From CAZMRQ01 sp964568795 (GTDB lineage: Bacteria > Pseudomonadota > Gammaproteobacteria > Comchoanobacterales > Comchoanobacteraceae), in NCBI GenBank assembly GCA_964568795.1, contig CAZMRQ010000008.1, positions 1-43,008 of the forward strand: 43,008 nucleotides of DNA. Reading direction: 5' to 3'. This document shows, piece by piece, positions 26,510 to 36,294 of the stretch; within the stretch, counting starts at the first letter, position 1; each line of letters opens with the position of its first letter. The translations under genes were made by a program, and so were the position numbers. A model generated the notes under the pieces. The model ran no database searches and had not been told where the DNA came from. It worked only from the letters and a program-made list of their open reading frames with translations.

Positions 26510-26899
26510 TTACTTATCAGTCTTCTTAATACGCTTAGCACCATACTTTGAGCGACCTTGCCTACGTCCTTCAACGCCAGTCGTATCAAGTGTGCCTCTA
26601 ACTACCTGCATGCGCACACCAGGCAAATCTGGTCGGCGTCCGCCTCTGACCAATACAGATGAATGCTCTTGCAAACTATTTCCTTCTCCCGGAATATGCG
26701 CCGTAATTTCATATGCCTTTCTTCCCGTTGTGCGTACACGAGCCACAGGGCGTTTAGCAGAATTAGGCTTCTTTGGCGATATGACTTTGACCTGTAAGAC
26801 CACTCCACGCTTTTGCGGACATCCCTGAAGCGCAGGAACATTTACTTTTTTTGGCTTACGTCGCCTTGGCTGACGTATTAATTGGTTTGTTGTAGGCAT
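26510..26899 (-). CDS. rpsL: Ribosomal protein S12
   Basis: S12 lies at the decoding centre and controls accuracy. The ATG at 26899 (MPTTNQLIRQPRRR, AGGA ribosome site 5 bases ahead) gives 129 residues (E. coli 124); the frame upstream of it lies in the promoter region. Lys43 of the SPKKPNS loop is kept, so is the aspartate (91) methylthiolated in E. coli. The second loop reads GGRRPDLPGV where E. coli has GGRVKDLPGV: the streptomycin-related Lys88 is replaced by Pro90 here. The stretch AKRPVARVRTTGRKAYEIT is also diverged, with two extra residues. Confidence 0.97.
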   Translation of the reverse strand: MPTTNQLIRQPRRRKPKKVNVPALQGCPQKRGVVLQVKVISPKKPNSAKRPVARVRTTGRKAYEITAHIPGEGNSLQEHSSVLVRGGRRPDLPGVRMQVVRGTLDTTGVEGRRQGRSKYGAKRIKKTDK

Positions 26900-26935
26900 A
26901 AAATTCCTATGTTTAATTATCTTAAAACGTTCACT

Positions 26936-26965
26936 ATGATAGTTGATGAGGTGATTGTCTGTCAA
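26936..26965 (-). promoter_or_regulatory. Sigma-70-type promoter for the rpsL operon, overlapping the rpoC stop codon
   Basis: On the minus strand a perfect TTGACA (26960-26965) is followed after 18 bases by TATCAT (26936-26941), five of six matches to the -10 consensus. The TGA inside TTGACA is the rpoC stop codon. Transcription would start near 26929, leaving a leader of about 30 bases before the rpsL ATG. It gives the str-S10-spc-alpha genes their own start point downstream of rpoBC. Confidence 0.75.
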
Positions 26966-29900
26966 GAACTAATTTCACCATCTCCTCTTAATCCAACGCT
27001 ATCATTCGATAAACGTTCTTGTTCTTCGAACAACTGAGAAATTTCATCTTCAGGCTGCACATTATTAACTGCTTGCTGATATTTCTGAAAACCAGTTCCT
27101 GCAGGGATTAAGCGCCCAACAATCACATTCTCTTTCAAACCACACAATTGATCAACACGTCCAACAGCTGCCGATTCAGTCAAGACCCTTGTCGTCTCTT
27201 GGAACGATGCAGCAGATATCCACGAATCAGTTGAAAGCGAAGACTTAGTGATTCCTTGAAGCTCAAGATCAAACTGTGCTGGTCTCTGACCTTCTGCCTC
27301 ATCAATCGCCCTATTGACCTTGCGCATTCTTGCTTGATCAACTAAGTCACCGACTACGAAGTCAGTGCTTCCTGAGTCAGTCACACGTACCTTTCTAAGC
27401 ATCTGCTTAACAATTAATTCAATATGCTTATCATTAATCTTTACACCCTGTAGGCGATAGACATCTTGAATCTCATCAATAAAGTAACGTGATAATTCAT
27501 TGACCCCACGTAACCGAAGAATATTATGTGGATCTGTAGCTCCATCAGAAACTATTTCACCTTTTTCAATACTTTCCCCTTCAAAAACAGAGACAGTACG
27601 CCATTTTGGTATCAATTCATGGTGAATGTCTCCATTCCTTCCAGTGATAACCAAGCGACGTTTGTCTTTCGTATCACGACCAAAGCTAATAATTCCGCTT
27701 ATTTCTGCATGAATGGCAGCATCTTTAGGCCTTCGAGCTTCAACAAGATCGGCAACACGTGGCAAACCACCTACGATATCTCTTGTCTTTCCACTTTCTT
27801 TTGGAATACGAGCAATGACATCACCTATGCCGACATTTGATTTGTCAGTCAAATTCGTTACAGATCCAGGCGACAAGAAATAGTTAGCTGGAACATTAGT
27901 TCCAGGCAAGTTTACTGCCTCACCACTCTCATCAAGCAACCTGATAAGAGGACGATTTTTCCCTGATTTCTGCTCTGTATTAAGGACAGTGATACTTGAT
28001 AGCCCCGTAATCTCGTCTGTTTGATGAGATATAGTTATCCCATCAATAAAGTCTGTGAACTCAATTTGCCCAGCGCCTTCTGCAATGATCGGATGAGTAT
28101 AGGGATCCCATTCAGAAATTGTCGTCCCTTTCTCAACACAAGCATCATTCTCAAAAAGAATACTTGCACCATAGGGAACCTTGTATCTTTCAACTTCACG
28201 CCCACCTTCTTCAACAATAGACGCAAAACCTGAACGAGAAACAGCAATTAAGTAGCCTGTCTTATGGTGTTTAACACTTTTAATATTAATAAGCCTGAGA
28301 CGCCCTGCGTTACGTGTTTTAATATTGTTTTCAGCAGATACACGTGATGCGGCACCACCAATATGGAAAGTACGCATAGTCAACTGTGTACCTGGCTCAC
28401 CAATTGATTGTGCTGCAATAACACCCACTGCTTCACCTAGATTAACCAATGAGCCTTGCGATAGATCACGACCATAGCATAATGAACAGACGCCTTTCTC
28501 AGACACACATGTAATCACTGAACGCACGCACACTGAATCAATTCCACTCTTTTCAATCTCATCAACGTGCTCACCTGTGAGGTATGTGCCACTTGCTAAG
28601 GTTGATTCATCTGACAAAACGATATCTTGCCCTAAAACACGACCAAGTATGCGTTCTCTCAGAGTTTCTACAATCTCTCCGCCTTCAATATGAGGCTTCA
28701 TTGTCACTCCACTCACAGTACCACAATCATGCTCAGTAATAACTACATCTTGTGCTACATCCACTAATCTTCGAGTCAAATAACCTGAGTTAGCAGTTTT
28801 TAATGCCGTATCTGCAAGACCCTTACGGGCTCCATGAGTTGATATGAAATATTGATCAACTGGCAGTCCTTCTTTGAAATTATGAGTCACTGGCGTCTCG
28901 ATAATACTCCCATCAGGCTTTGTCATCAAACCACGCATACCTGCTAATTGTCTTATCTGTGCTGCAGAACCCCGAGCCCCAGAATCCGCCATCATAAAGA
29001 TAGGATTAAATGATGGCTGATCAACCTCTTTGCCATCTATTTTCACTGTATCAATAGATATATCTTTCATCATAGCTTTAGCTACTAGCTCATTAGTGTG
29101 TGCCCAACGATCCACAACTTTACTATAACGTTCACCGTCTGTAAGAAGACCTGTCTCATATTGACTCTGTATTTCTTTAACATGCGCTTCAGCCTCTTTA
29201 ATAATCCTCTCTTTAGAAGCGGGCGTTGTTAAGTCATTAATCCCGACTGAAACACCTGAACACGTCGCAAAGCGAAAGCCAAGATACATCAGCTTGTCGG
29301 TAAATATAACGGAACATTTCATACCAAGCTTGCTATAGCAGTCATGGACCAGACTTGAAATGTCTTTTTTATTCAATACCTTATTGATTTGATCGAAGTT
29401 CATCTCTTTGGGCACAATATCCCACAGCAGTACTCTACCAGGTGTAGTATCTACTACACGTGTACGGGACTCATCAACATTGGCTTCGTATAAATCACTA
29501 ATTCGGACTTTAACATGAGAGTGCAAGTCAACGACTCCACTTTCTAAAGCTCTGTCTATCTCAGCCACATCAGCAAAAATCATCCCTTGACCACGTCCGT
29601 TCAAACGATCTCTGGTTAAGTAATAAACACCTAAAACAATATCTTGAGTGGGGACAATGACTGGCTCACCATTGGCCGCAGAGAGTATGTTATTAGAAGA
29701 CATCATGAGGCATCTTGCTTCAAGCTGTGCCTCAAGAGAAAGTGGCACATGAACAGACATGGTATCACCATCAAAATCAGCATTAAATGAAGCACAAACT
29801 AACGGATGCAACCGAATGGCTAACCCTTCTATCAAAACGGGCTCAAATGCCTGAATTCCAAGACGGTGAAGCGTCGGCGCTCTATTAAGCATAACGGGAT

Positions 29901-31182
29901 ATTGGTAGATAACCTCTTCCAACATATCCCATACAATAGGCTCTTCTCGTTCAACCATTTTTTTAGCTGCTTTGACTGTAGAAGATAGGCCTTGACGTTG
30001 TAATCGACCTAGTATGAATGGCTTAAAAAGCTCTAGAGCCATTTTTTTAGGAATACCACACTGATGCAGCTTTAGTGTGGGACCAACCACAATAACGCTA
30101 CGTCCAGAATAGTCAACACGTTTACCCAATAAATTCTGCCTAAATCGACCACTTTTACCTTTGATACGCCCTGATAGAGATTCCAATGCTCGCTTACTAT
30201 TAGGGCTAGTGATTGCTCTCCCTCGACGACCATTGTCAAACAGCGCGTCGACAGATTCTTGCAACATACGCATTTCATTGCGAATAATAATATCGGGTGC
30301 GCCTAGGTCCAACAAACGACTTAAGCGATTATTTCTATTTATCACTCGTCGGTATAAATCATTGAGATCTGAGGTTGCGAAACGACCTCCATCAAGTGGT
30401 ACTAGCGGACGTAAATCAGGCGGGAGAACAGGTAAGACTGTTAAAATTAACCATTCTGCTTTGTTTCCTGATTGTCGAAATCCTTCAAGAAAGCTGAGCC
30501 GCTTTCTTAGTTTAGCAATTTTAGCTTCTGATTGTGATACTGCTAACTCATCTTTGATGAGCTCTATCTCTTTCTCAAGATCAAGATCTTTAAGTATTGC
30601 TCTAAGAGCTTCTGCACCTATCCCAGCCTTAAAATCATTGCCATATTTTTCGAGCATTTCATAGTACTCATCCTCAGAAAGTAACTGACATTTCTCTAAG
30701 TCTGTTAGACCCGGATCAGTCACCATATAGCTCTCAAAATAAAGAACTCTCTCAATATGTTTAAGTGTCATATTCAGTAATAAGCCAAGTCGCGATGGCA
30801 AGGACTTAAGGAACCAGATATGAGCGACAGGGGCAGCTAATTCGATATGCCCTATTCGTTCACGGCGTACTTTAGACGAAGTCACTTCAACGCCGCATTT
30901 TTCACACACCACCCCTCTGTGCTTTAGCCTCTTATACTTCCCACACAAACACTCAAAGTCTTTGATAGGGCCGAATATCTCTGCACAAAATAGTCCACCC
31001 CTCTCTGGCTTATAATGCCTGTAGTTGATAGTCTCTGAACGTTCAACTTTACCTGAGCTCTGAGACAATATAACATCCGAAGATAAGACCTTGAGGCGTA
31101 TCTGGTTCACTTGCTGGAGAGTCAATGATTGACGTCCACCGTGCCGACTAAATTCTGTTGAAAATAGATCTTGATTTGACAA
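26962..31182 (-). CDS. rpoC: RNA polymerase beta' subunit
   Basis: Beta' carries the catalytic Mg site. The 1406 residues (E. coli 1407) include the N-terminal zinc site CLCGKYKRLKHRGVVCEKCG, the clamp, the catalytic NADFDGD (Asp469, 471, 473), the bridge helix region with TPVTHNFKEGLPVDQYFIST, and the second zinc site with HDCGT and CVSEKGVCSLCYG. The residue after the catalytic triad is Thr474 where bacteria normally have Gln (NADFDGDQM). The start lies 11 bases after the rpoB stop, and the stop codon is embedded in the next promoter. Confidence 0.98.
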   Translation of the reverse strand: MSNQDLFSTEFSRHGGRQSLTLQQVNQIRLKVLSSDVILSQSSGKVERSETINYRHYKPERGGLFCAEIFGPIKDFECLCGKYKRLKHRGVVCEKCGVEVTSSKVRRERIGHIELAAPVAHIWFLKSLPSRLGLLLNMTLKHIERVLYFESYMVTDPGLTDLEKCQLLSEDEYYEMLEKYGNDFKAGIGAEALRAILKDLDLEKEIELIKDELAVSQSEAKIAKLRKRLSFLEGFRQSGNKAEWLILTVLPVLPPDLRPLVPLDGGRFATSDLNDLYRRVINRNNRLSRLLDLGAPDIIIRNEMRMLQESVDALFDNGRRGRAITSPNSKRALESLSGRIKGKSGRFRQNLLGKRVDYSGRSVIVVGPTLKLHQCGIPKKMALELFKPFILGRLQRQGLSSTVKAAKKMVEREEPIVWDMLEEVIYQYPVMLNRAPTLHRLGIQAFEPVLIEGLAIRLHPLVCASFNADFDGDTMSVHVPLSLEAQLEARCLMMSSNNILSAANGEPVIVPTQDIVLGVYYLTRDRLNGRGQGMIFADVAEIDRALESGVVDLHSHVKVRISDLYEANVDESRTRVVDTTPGRVLLWDIVPKEMNFDQINKVLNKKDISSLVHDCYSKLGMKCSVIFTDKLMYLGFRFATCSGVSVGINDLTTPASKERIIKEAEAHVKEIQSQYETGLLTDGERYSKVVDRWAHTNELVAKAMMKDISIDTVKIDGKEVDQPSFNPIFMMADSGARGSAAQIRQLAGMRGLMTKPDGSIIETPVTHNFKEGLPVDQYFISTHGARKGLADTALKTANSGYLTRRLVDVAQDVVITEHDCGTVSGVTMKPHIEGGEIVETLRERILGRVLGQDIVLSDESTLASGTYLTGEHVDEIEKSGIDSVCVRSVITCVSEKGVCSLCYGRDLSQGSLVNLGEAVGVIAAQSIGEPGTQLTMRTFHIGGAASRVSAENNIKTRNAGRLRLINIKSVKHHKTGYLIAVSRSGFASIVEEGGREVERYKVPYGASILFENDACVEKGTTISEWDPYTHPIIAEGAGQIEFTDFIDGITISHQTDEITGLSSITVLNTEQKSGKNRPLIRLLDESGEAVNLPGTNVPANYFLSPGSVTNLTDKSNVGIGDVIARIPKESGKTRDIVGGLPRVADLVEARRPKDAAIHAEISGIISFGRDTKDKRRLVITGRNGDIHHELIPKWRTVSVFEGESIEKGEIVSDGATDPHNILRLRGVNELSRYFIDEIQDVYRLQGVKINDKHIELIVKQMLRKVRVTDSGSTDFVVGDLVDQARMRKVNRAIDEAEGQRPAQFDLELQGITKSSLSTDSWISAASFQETTRVLTESAAVGRVDQLCGLKENVIVGRLIPAGTGFQKYQQAVNNVQPEDEISQLFEEQERLSNDSVGLRGDGEISS

Positions 31183-31193
31183 AACTAACCCCC

Positions 31194-34100
31194 CTAGCTA
31201 TCTGTAGATTCATTGAGTTCAACGTTGATCCCCAATGCCATGATTTCTTTTGTTAACACATTAAATGACTCTGGAATACCACAATCAAGCTTGTATGTAC
31301 CATCGACGATACTCTTGTACATTTGTGTACGTCCTGATACATCATCAGATTTAACAGTCAACATTTCTTGTAAAGTAAATGCTGCACCGTATGCTTGCAA
31401 TGCCCACACTTCCATTTCACCGAACCTTTGTCCACCGAACTGAGCTTTACCACCGAGTGGTTGTTGAGTAACCAAACTGTACGATCCTGTAGAACGCGCA
31501 TGCATCTTATCAACGATCAGATGGTTGAGTTTAATCATGTACATATAACCCACTGTCACTGTTTGATCAAACACCCTTCCTGTTCGGCCATCTATCAGCT
31601 TAGTCTGCGCACTTTCGGGTAGCCCAGCTGTCTTAAGAAGTTTCTTGATTTGCTTTTCAGAAGCCCCATCAAAAACTGGCGTTGCAGTTGGCACACCATG
31701 ACTTAAATGCTCGGCCACCTCAGTAATCTGTGTATCAGTTAGTTTTTCAAACTGTTGAGCTCCAATAGACCCTTGATCATAAATCTCCTTTATGCACTGA
31801 CGAACCTTAGTCACATCACCTGCTACACGCAACTTATCGATCTTCATTCCCAAAGCTTTAGCAGCCCAACCCAGATGCGTTTCAAGGATTTGCCCCACAT
31901 TCATTCGTGAAGGCACCCCAAGAGGATTTAGGATAATGTCAACAGGCGTTCCATCTTCTAGATAAGGCATGTCTTCAACTGGCACTACAATCGACACAAC
32001 ACCCTTATTCCCATGGCGTCCAGCCATTTTATCGCCCGGCTGAAGCTTGTGTTTAGTTGCAATAAACACCTTGATAACCTTAATCACGCCTGGTGACAAC
32101 TCATCGCCTGATTCTATCAGGTTTGATCGTCTCTGCATGTCTTGGGAAAATCTTTCCTCTAGCTTCTCAATCTCTTGTTTATAATCATGAAGCTTCCTCT
32201 CTAACTCAATATCTTTGACGCCAAGAGAAAGTACATCTTCGACTGACAACATACTCCACTCTGCTGCGCTCAGCACTCTCGCTTTTCGCGCACCCGCAAC
32301 AACTACTTCAGTATTTTTCAATATTTTTGAAAGATCATCCAGCACCGCTGACTTTTTGAAATTCAAGCGCTCTTGTATATCTTTACGTGATCGTTCTATA
32401 TGCTCTCTTTCAATTGACTTTGAACGCTCATCTTTAATGACACCATCTCGTGTAAATACTTGAACATCAATGACTGTCCCTTTCGTTCCTGGAGGAACTC
32501 TCAATGATGAGTCTTTCACATCAGAGGCTTTCTCCCCAAAAATTGCACGTAAAAGTTTCTCCTCGGGAGTCAGTTGAGACTCACCCTTAGGGGTGACTTT
32601 CCCTACTAGGATATCCCCTGGCCCTACTTCAGCACCTACATATGCTATTCCTGAATCATCAAGCTTTGCTAAAGAATTTTCACCTATATTTGGAATATCT
32701 GCAGTAATTTCTTCAGATCCAAGTTTTGTATCTCGAGCAATGCAATTAAATTCGTGAATATGAATTGAAGTAAAGCGGTCTTCCTGTACAACCCTCTCAG
32801 AAATAATAATAGAATCTTCATAGTTATATCCGTTCCACGACATAAATGCTACGAGCATATTTTGCCCCAACGAGAGCTCTCCAAGATCCGTCGAAGGTCC
32901 ATCTGCAAGCACTGTTCCTTTAATGACATAGTCACCTTCTTTCACTACTGGTCGTTGGTTGATGCAGGTGTTTTGGTTAGACCGCGTAAACTTGATCAGT
33001 TCATAAATATCAATATCTGCTTCTTGATTTTTCTTCATGTCACGCTTCACAACAATTCTCATGGATGATACTTCTATCACCACACCATCGAATTTTGCTA
33101 CTGTAGATATACCTGAATCTGAAGCAACAACTCTTTCCATGCCTGTGCCAACAAATGGTTTTTCTGGCACAATAACCGGAACAGCTTGACGCTGCATATT
33201 TGAGCCCATCAATGCGCGGTTGGCATCATCATGCTCAAGAAACGGAATAAGCGAAGCTGCCACAGAAACAAGCTGTTTCGGTGACACATCGACATAATCA
33301 AGTTGCTTAGGATCAGTCATCGTGAATTCTTGCTGATACCGGCATGTCACCAAATCCCCTTCAATCTGATTTTTTGAATCCATTTTAAGATTTGCAGGTG
33401 AAATTTTATACTGACCTTCTTCAATAGCCGACAAGTACTCTACCTGATTAGTTAATTTACCATCTTTGACTTTTCTATACGGTGAGATAAGAAAGCCGTA
33501 CTCATTTAATTTGGTAAAACATGCTAATGAATTGATCAATCCAATGTTCGGTCCTTCAGGCGTCTCAATTGGGCACAAGCGGCCATAATGAGTATGATGA
33601 ACATCACGTACTTCAAATCCTGCACGATCTCTTTGCAAGCCACCTGGTCCAAGTGCTGAAATTCGTCTTTTGTGAGCAAGTTCCGACAGTGGATTATTTT
33701 GCTCCATAAATTGCGATAGCTGACCTGAACAGAAAAACTCTCTCCATGCAGCAACTATTGGTTTTGAATTGATGACATCCTGTGGCATCAATGTATCGGA
33801 TTCAGGGTGATTTAATCTGTCTTTTGATGCGCGTTCAATACGTGCTAAAGCAACTCGCAGCTGGTTTTCAGCCATTTCTCCCACACATCGAATCCTTCTG
33901 TTACCCAGATTGTCGATATCGTCAATATCACCACGTCCATCTTTGATAGACACAAGATGCTTGATCAATGCTAGAAGATCATTATGAGTGAGGACATGGG
34001 TATCTTTATCAATATCCAAACCAAGGGTTGTATTAAGTTTCATGCGGCCAACAGCTGACAAATCATAACGGTCTTTTTCAAAGAACATATTATGGAATAA

Positions 34101-35279
34101 CTGTGCTGCAGACTCCTCCCCTACTGGCTCACCTGGGCGTATTACACGGTAAATTTCTATCAGTGCATCTTTTCTACTACTTGTGCTGTCTAGACGCAAC
34201 GTCTGAGACATATAGTCCCCATAGTCAAGACCATTTGTGTAAATAATCTCTAGATTCTCATCGCCTTTCTCTCTGATTTCATCGATCATAGATTGATCAA
34301 TAAGTGCATTAACTGGATAAATTTCTTCACCTGTTTTTCTATCTACCAAAGGTTTCGCTAGAGATTTTCCAAAAATATAATCATAAGGAATCTGGATTTC
34401 TTTGACTTTTTCTTTTTCCAGCTTCTTAACATGGGCGAGGGTAATTCGGCGCCCTTCTTGCACTATAACTTTACCCTTACTGTCTGAGATACTCTGTAAG
34501 GCAATCTCTCCTTTTAAGCGGCTAGGTATAAGCTTGAGGGTTAAAGAGTCGCTTTTGACTGACACACTATCAGTTTCAAAAAAATGATCTATAATGTCTT
34601 GATTTGACAACCCAATGGCTTTAAGCACAACAGTTACAGGCAGCTTTCTTCGACGATCTATGCGCACAAAAATATTGTTCTTACTGTCAAACTCGAAATC
34701 CATCCAAGCTCCACGGTAAGGGATCAGCCTTGCTGAGTACAAGATTTTTCCTTGAAGAGTTCTCCCCCGGTCATGTTCAAAAAAAGCACCAGGAGAACGA
34801 TGAAGTTGAGAAACGACAACACGCTCTGTGCCATTAATGATGAAACTGCCATTATCCGTCATTAAAGGCAGGTCACCCATATACACATCTTGGGTTTTCC
34901 TTTCTTTAATTTTTGTCATTTTTCCATCACTATCCTTATCATAGATAGTGATTGATAGCTTTGCCCTTAACGTCGCTCCATAAGTCACACCCCGAACACG
35001 GCACTCATGAACACCAAAGACTGTTGGCTGCATCGTGTAACCGTGGTAATCAACTTCTATATGGCCCAAAGAGCTTTTCATAGGGAAAGATGACTTAAAA
35101 GCAGCGTGCAGTCCCTGGTCTTTTAGACAATTTACTTTCACTCCAGCTTGGCAAAAAGCATCATATGAATCCAGTTGTGTTTGGATTAAATTAGGAACCT
35201 GAACTGCATCAACTTGATGGCCAAGATTTAGTCTCGGCCTTTTCATCTCGTTGGTAAAGGATTGCTTGGAACTTGACAT
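31194..35279 (-). CDS. rpoB: RNA polymerase beta subunit
   Basis: Beta forms the other jaw of RNA polymerase. The 1361 residues (E. coli 1342) contain the rifampicin pocket SQFMEQNNPLSELAHKRRIS, ETPEGPNIGLINSLA, the active-site GDKMAGRHGNKGVVS and the C-terminal GGKAQFGGQRFGEMEVWALQ. E. coli Asp516 is Glu (residue 526) and Pro552 is His (562); Ser531 and His526 equivalents are unchanged. An 85-base gap precedes it after rplL, the longest inside this cluster between protein genes, holding a possible stem (about 35312-35357). Confidence 0.98.
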   Translation of the reverse strand: MSSSKQSFTNEMKRPRLNLGHQVDAVQVPNLIQTQLDSYDAFCQAGVKVNCLKDQGLHAAFKSSFPMKSSLGHIEVDYHGYTMQPTVFGVHECRVRGVTYGATLRAKLSITIYDKDSDGKMTKIKERKTQDVYMGDLPLMTDNGSFIINGTERVVVSQLHRSPGAFFEHDRGRTLQGKILYSARLIPYRGAWMDFEFDSKNNIFVRIDRRRKLPVTVVLKAIGLSNQDIIDHFFETDSVSVKSDSLTLKLIPSRLKGEIALQSISDSKGKVIVQEGRRITLAHVKKLEKEKVKEIQIPYDYIFGKSLAKPLVDRKTGEEIYPVNALIDQSMIDEIREKGDENLEIIYTNGLDYGDYMSQTLRLDSTSSRKDALIEIYRVIRPGEPVGEESAAQLFHNMFFEKDRYDLSAVGRMKLNTTLGLDIDKDTHVLTHNDLLALIKHLVSIKDGRGDIDDIDNLGNRRIRCVGEMAENQLRVALARIERASKDRLNHPESDTLMPQDVINSKPIVAAWREFFCSGQLSQFMEQNNPLSELAHKRRISALGPGGLQRDRAGFEVRDVHHTHYGRLCPIETPEGPNIGLINSLACFTKLNEYGFLISPYRKVKDGKLTNQVEYLSAIEEGQYKISPANLKMDSKNQIEGDLVTCRYQQEFTMTDPKQLDYVDVSPKQLVSVAASLIPFLEHDDANRALMGSNMQRQAVPVIVPEKPFVGTGMERVVASDSGISTVAKFDGVVIEVSSMRIVVKRDMKKNQEADIDIYELIKFTRSNQNTCINQRPVVKEGDYVIKGTVLADGPSTDLGELSLGQNMLVAFMSWNGYNYEDSIIISERVVQEDRFTSIHIHEFNCIARDTKLGSEEITADIPNIGENSLAKLDDSGIAYVGAEVGPGDILVGKVTPKGESQLTPEEKLLRAIFGEKASDVKDSSLRVPPGTKGTVIDVQVFTRDGVIKDERSKSIEREHIERSRKDIQERLNFKKSAVLDDLSKILKNTEVVVAGARKARVLSAAEWSMLSVEDVLSLGVKDIELERKLHDYKQEIEKLEERFSQDMQRRSNLIESGDELSPGVIKVIKVFIATKHKLQPGDKMAGRHGNKGVVSIVVPVEDMPYLEDGTPVDIILNPLGVPSRMNVGQILETHLGWAAKALGMKIDKLRVAGDVTKVRQCIKEIYDQGSIGAQQFEKLTDTQITEVAEHLSHGVPTATPVFDGASEKQIKKLLKTAGLPESAQTKLIDGRTGRVFDQTVTVGYMYMIKLNHLIVDKMHARSTGSYSLVTQQPLGGKAQFGGQRFGEMEVWALQAYGAAFTLQEMLTVKSDDVSGRTQMYKSIVDGTYKLDCGIPESFNVLTKEIMALGINVELNESTDS

Positions 35280-35364
35280 TATAGAGCCACCTCATCGACT
35301 GATATTTAGAGCACAACAAAGCACATACAAAAATATGCATGAGCCCATGTTGTTGTTGAATAGA

Positions 35365-35739
35365 TTATTTAATCTCAACTGAACCGCCTGCTTCTTCAAT
35401 TTCTGCTTTAAATTTATTAGCATCTTCTTTTGAAACAGACTCTTTCAGAGGAGCAGGTGCACCCTCAACAAGGTCTTTAGCTTCTTTCAAACCTAAACCT
35501 GTGATTGAACGAACAGTTTTAATCACATTGATTTTCTTCTCACCAAATCCTGTTAAAATAACATCAAATTCAGTTTTCTCTTCAGCGGCAGCACTTTCGC
35601 CTGCACTACCACGGGCAGCAGCAACAGGTGCAGCAGCTGAGACACCGAACTTGTCTTCCATGGCTTTAACTAAATCACAGATCTCCAAGACTGTCATTTC
35701 CTCGACAGACTTTAAAATTGTTTCTACTTTGTTAGACAC
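35365..35739 (-). CDS. rplL: Ribosomal protein L7/L12
   Basis: L7/L12 forms the flexible stalk that recruits EF-Tu and EF-G. The 124-residue acidic protein (E. coli 121) has the N-terminal dimerisation helices, an Ala-rich hinge (AAAPVAAARGSAGESAAA) and the C-terminal domain FDVILTGFGEKKINVIKTVR and GLGLKEAKDLVEGAP. It follows rplJ by 20 bases with a GGAGAAAG ribosome site. Confidence 0.97.
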   Translation of the reverse strand: MSNKVETILKSVEEMTVLEICDLVKAMEDKFGVSAAAPVAAARGSAGESAAAEEKTEFDVILTGFGEKKINVIKTVRSITGLGLKEAKDLVEGAPAPLKESVSKEDANKFKAEIEEAGGSVEIK

Positions 35740-35759
35740 GTTTCTTTCTCCTACTTCAA

Positions 35760-36281
35760 TTAAGTTGTTTGTTTTTGCTCAGCAACGGCATTTAATACAC
35801 GCACCAAGCCTCCGTAAGTTTGTTGCATAGCACATGCGAGCGAACGTGCAGGCGCTTGCATAACAGACATGAGCAATTGAATTGCTTCAAGTTTGTTCGG
35901 CAATGCAGCCACACGATTCAACTCACTAGCAGCAAGCTTACCTGCTCCCAATGAAATAGCCTTGACTATCAGCTTGTCATGAGCAATTTTCTTAATGACT
36001 TTAGCTGCATCACCTGGTGATTCACTGGAAAACATAAGGATTGCTGGACCTACAAGTTCATCATTCAATGATTCGAACTTGGAGTCACTAAAGACTCTTT
36101 TGGTCAGCCTATTTTTACTTGTCTTGACAATCACATTGGCTCCTCGTGCAGCTTTGCGTAAGTGAGCTGAATCAGGGCTAGACAATCCCTGATTTTCAAC
36201 AATCACGACACTCAGTGAGTTATTCACTACATCTGCGACGTGTGTGACGTACATTTTCTTTTGCGATAGACTCATTGGCAT
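35760..36281 (-). CDS. rplJ: Ribosomal protein L10
   Basis: L10 anchors the L7/L12 dimers to the 50S and in E. coli represses its own operon. The 173 residues (E. coli 165) include VVNNSLSVVIVENQGLSSPD, KTSKNRLTKRVF and LNDELVGPAILMFSSESPGD, with the L12-binding C-terminal helix. Only 13 bases separate it from rplA, too little for the long L10 leader known from E. coli. Confidence 0.96.
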   Translation of the reverse strand: MPMSLSQKKMYVTHVADVVNNSLSVVIVENQGLSSPDSAHLRKAARGANVIVKTSKNRLTKRVFSDSKFESLNDELVGPAILMFSSESPGDAAKVIKKIAHDKLIVKAISLGAGKLAASELNRVAALPNKLEAIQLLMSVMQAPARSLACAMQQTYGGLVRVLNAVAEQKQTT

Positions 36282-36294
36282 AGTAATATCTCCT

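Noticed and set aside
30161..30664. 167-codon plus-strand frame within rpoC
   Set aside because: Shadow of the conserved rpoC sequence; serine-rich, typical of antisense translation.
33594..33596. Pro to His in VHPTHYGR of RpoB as a rifampicin-resistance site (Pro564)
   Set aside because: Counting from Asp516 shows this proline is E. coli position 552; Pro564 lies in ETPEGPN and is unchanged.
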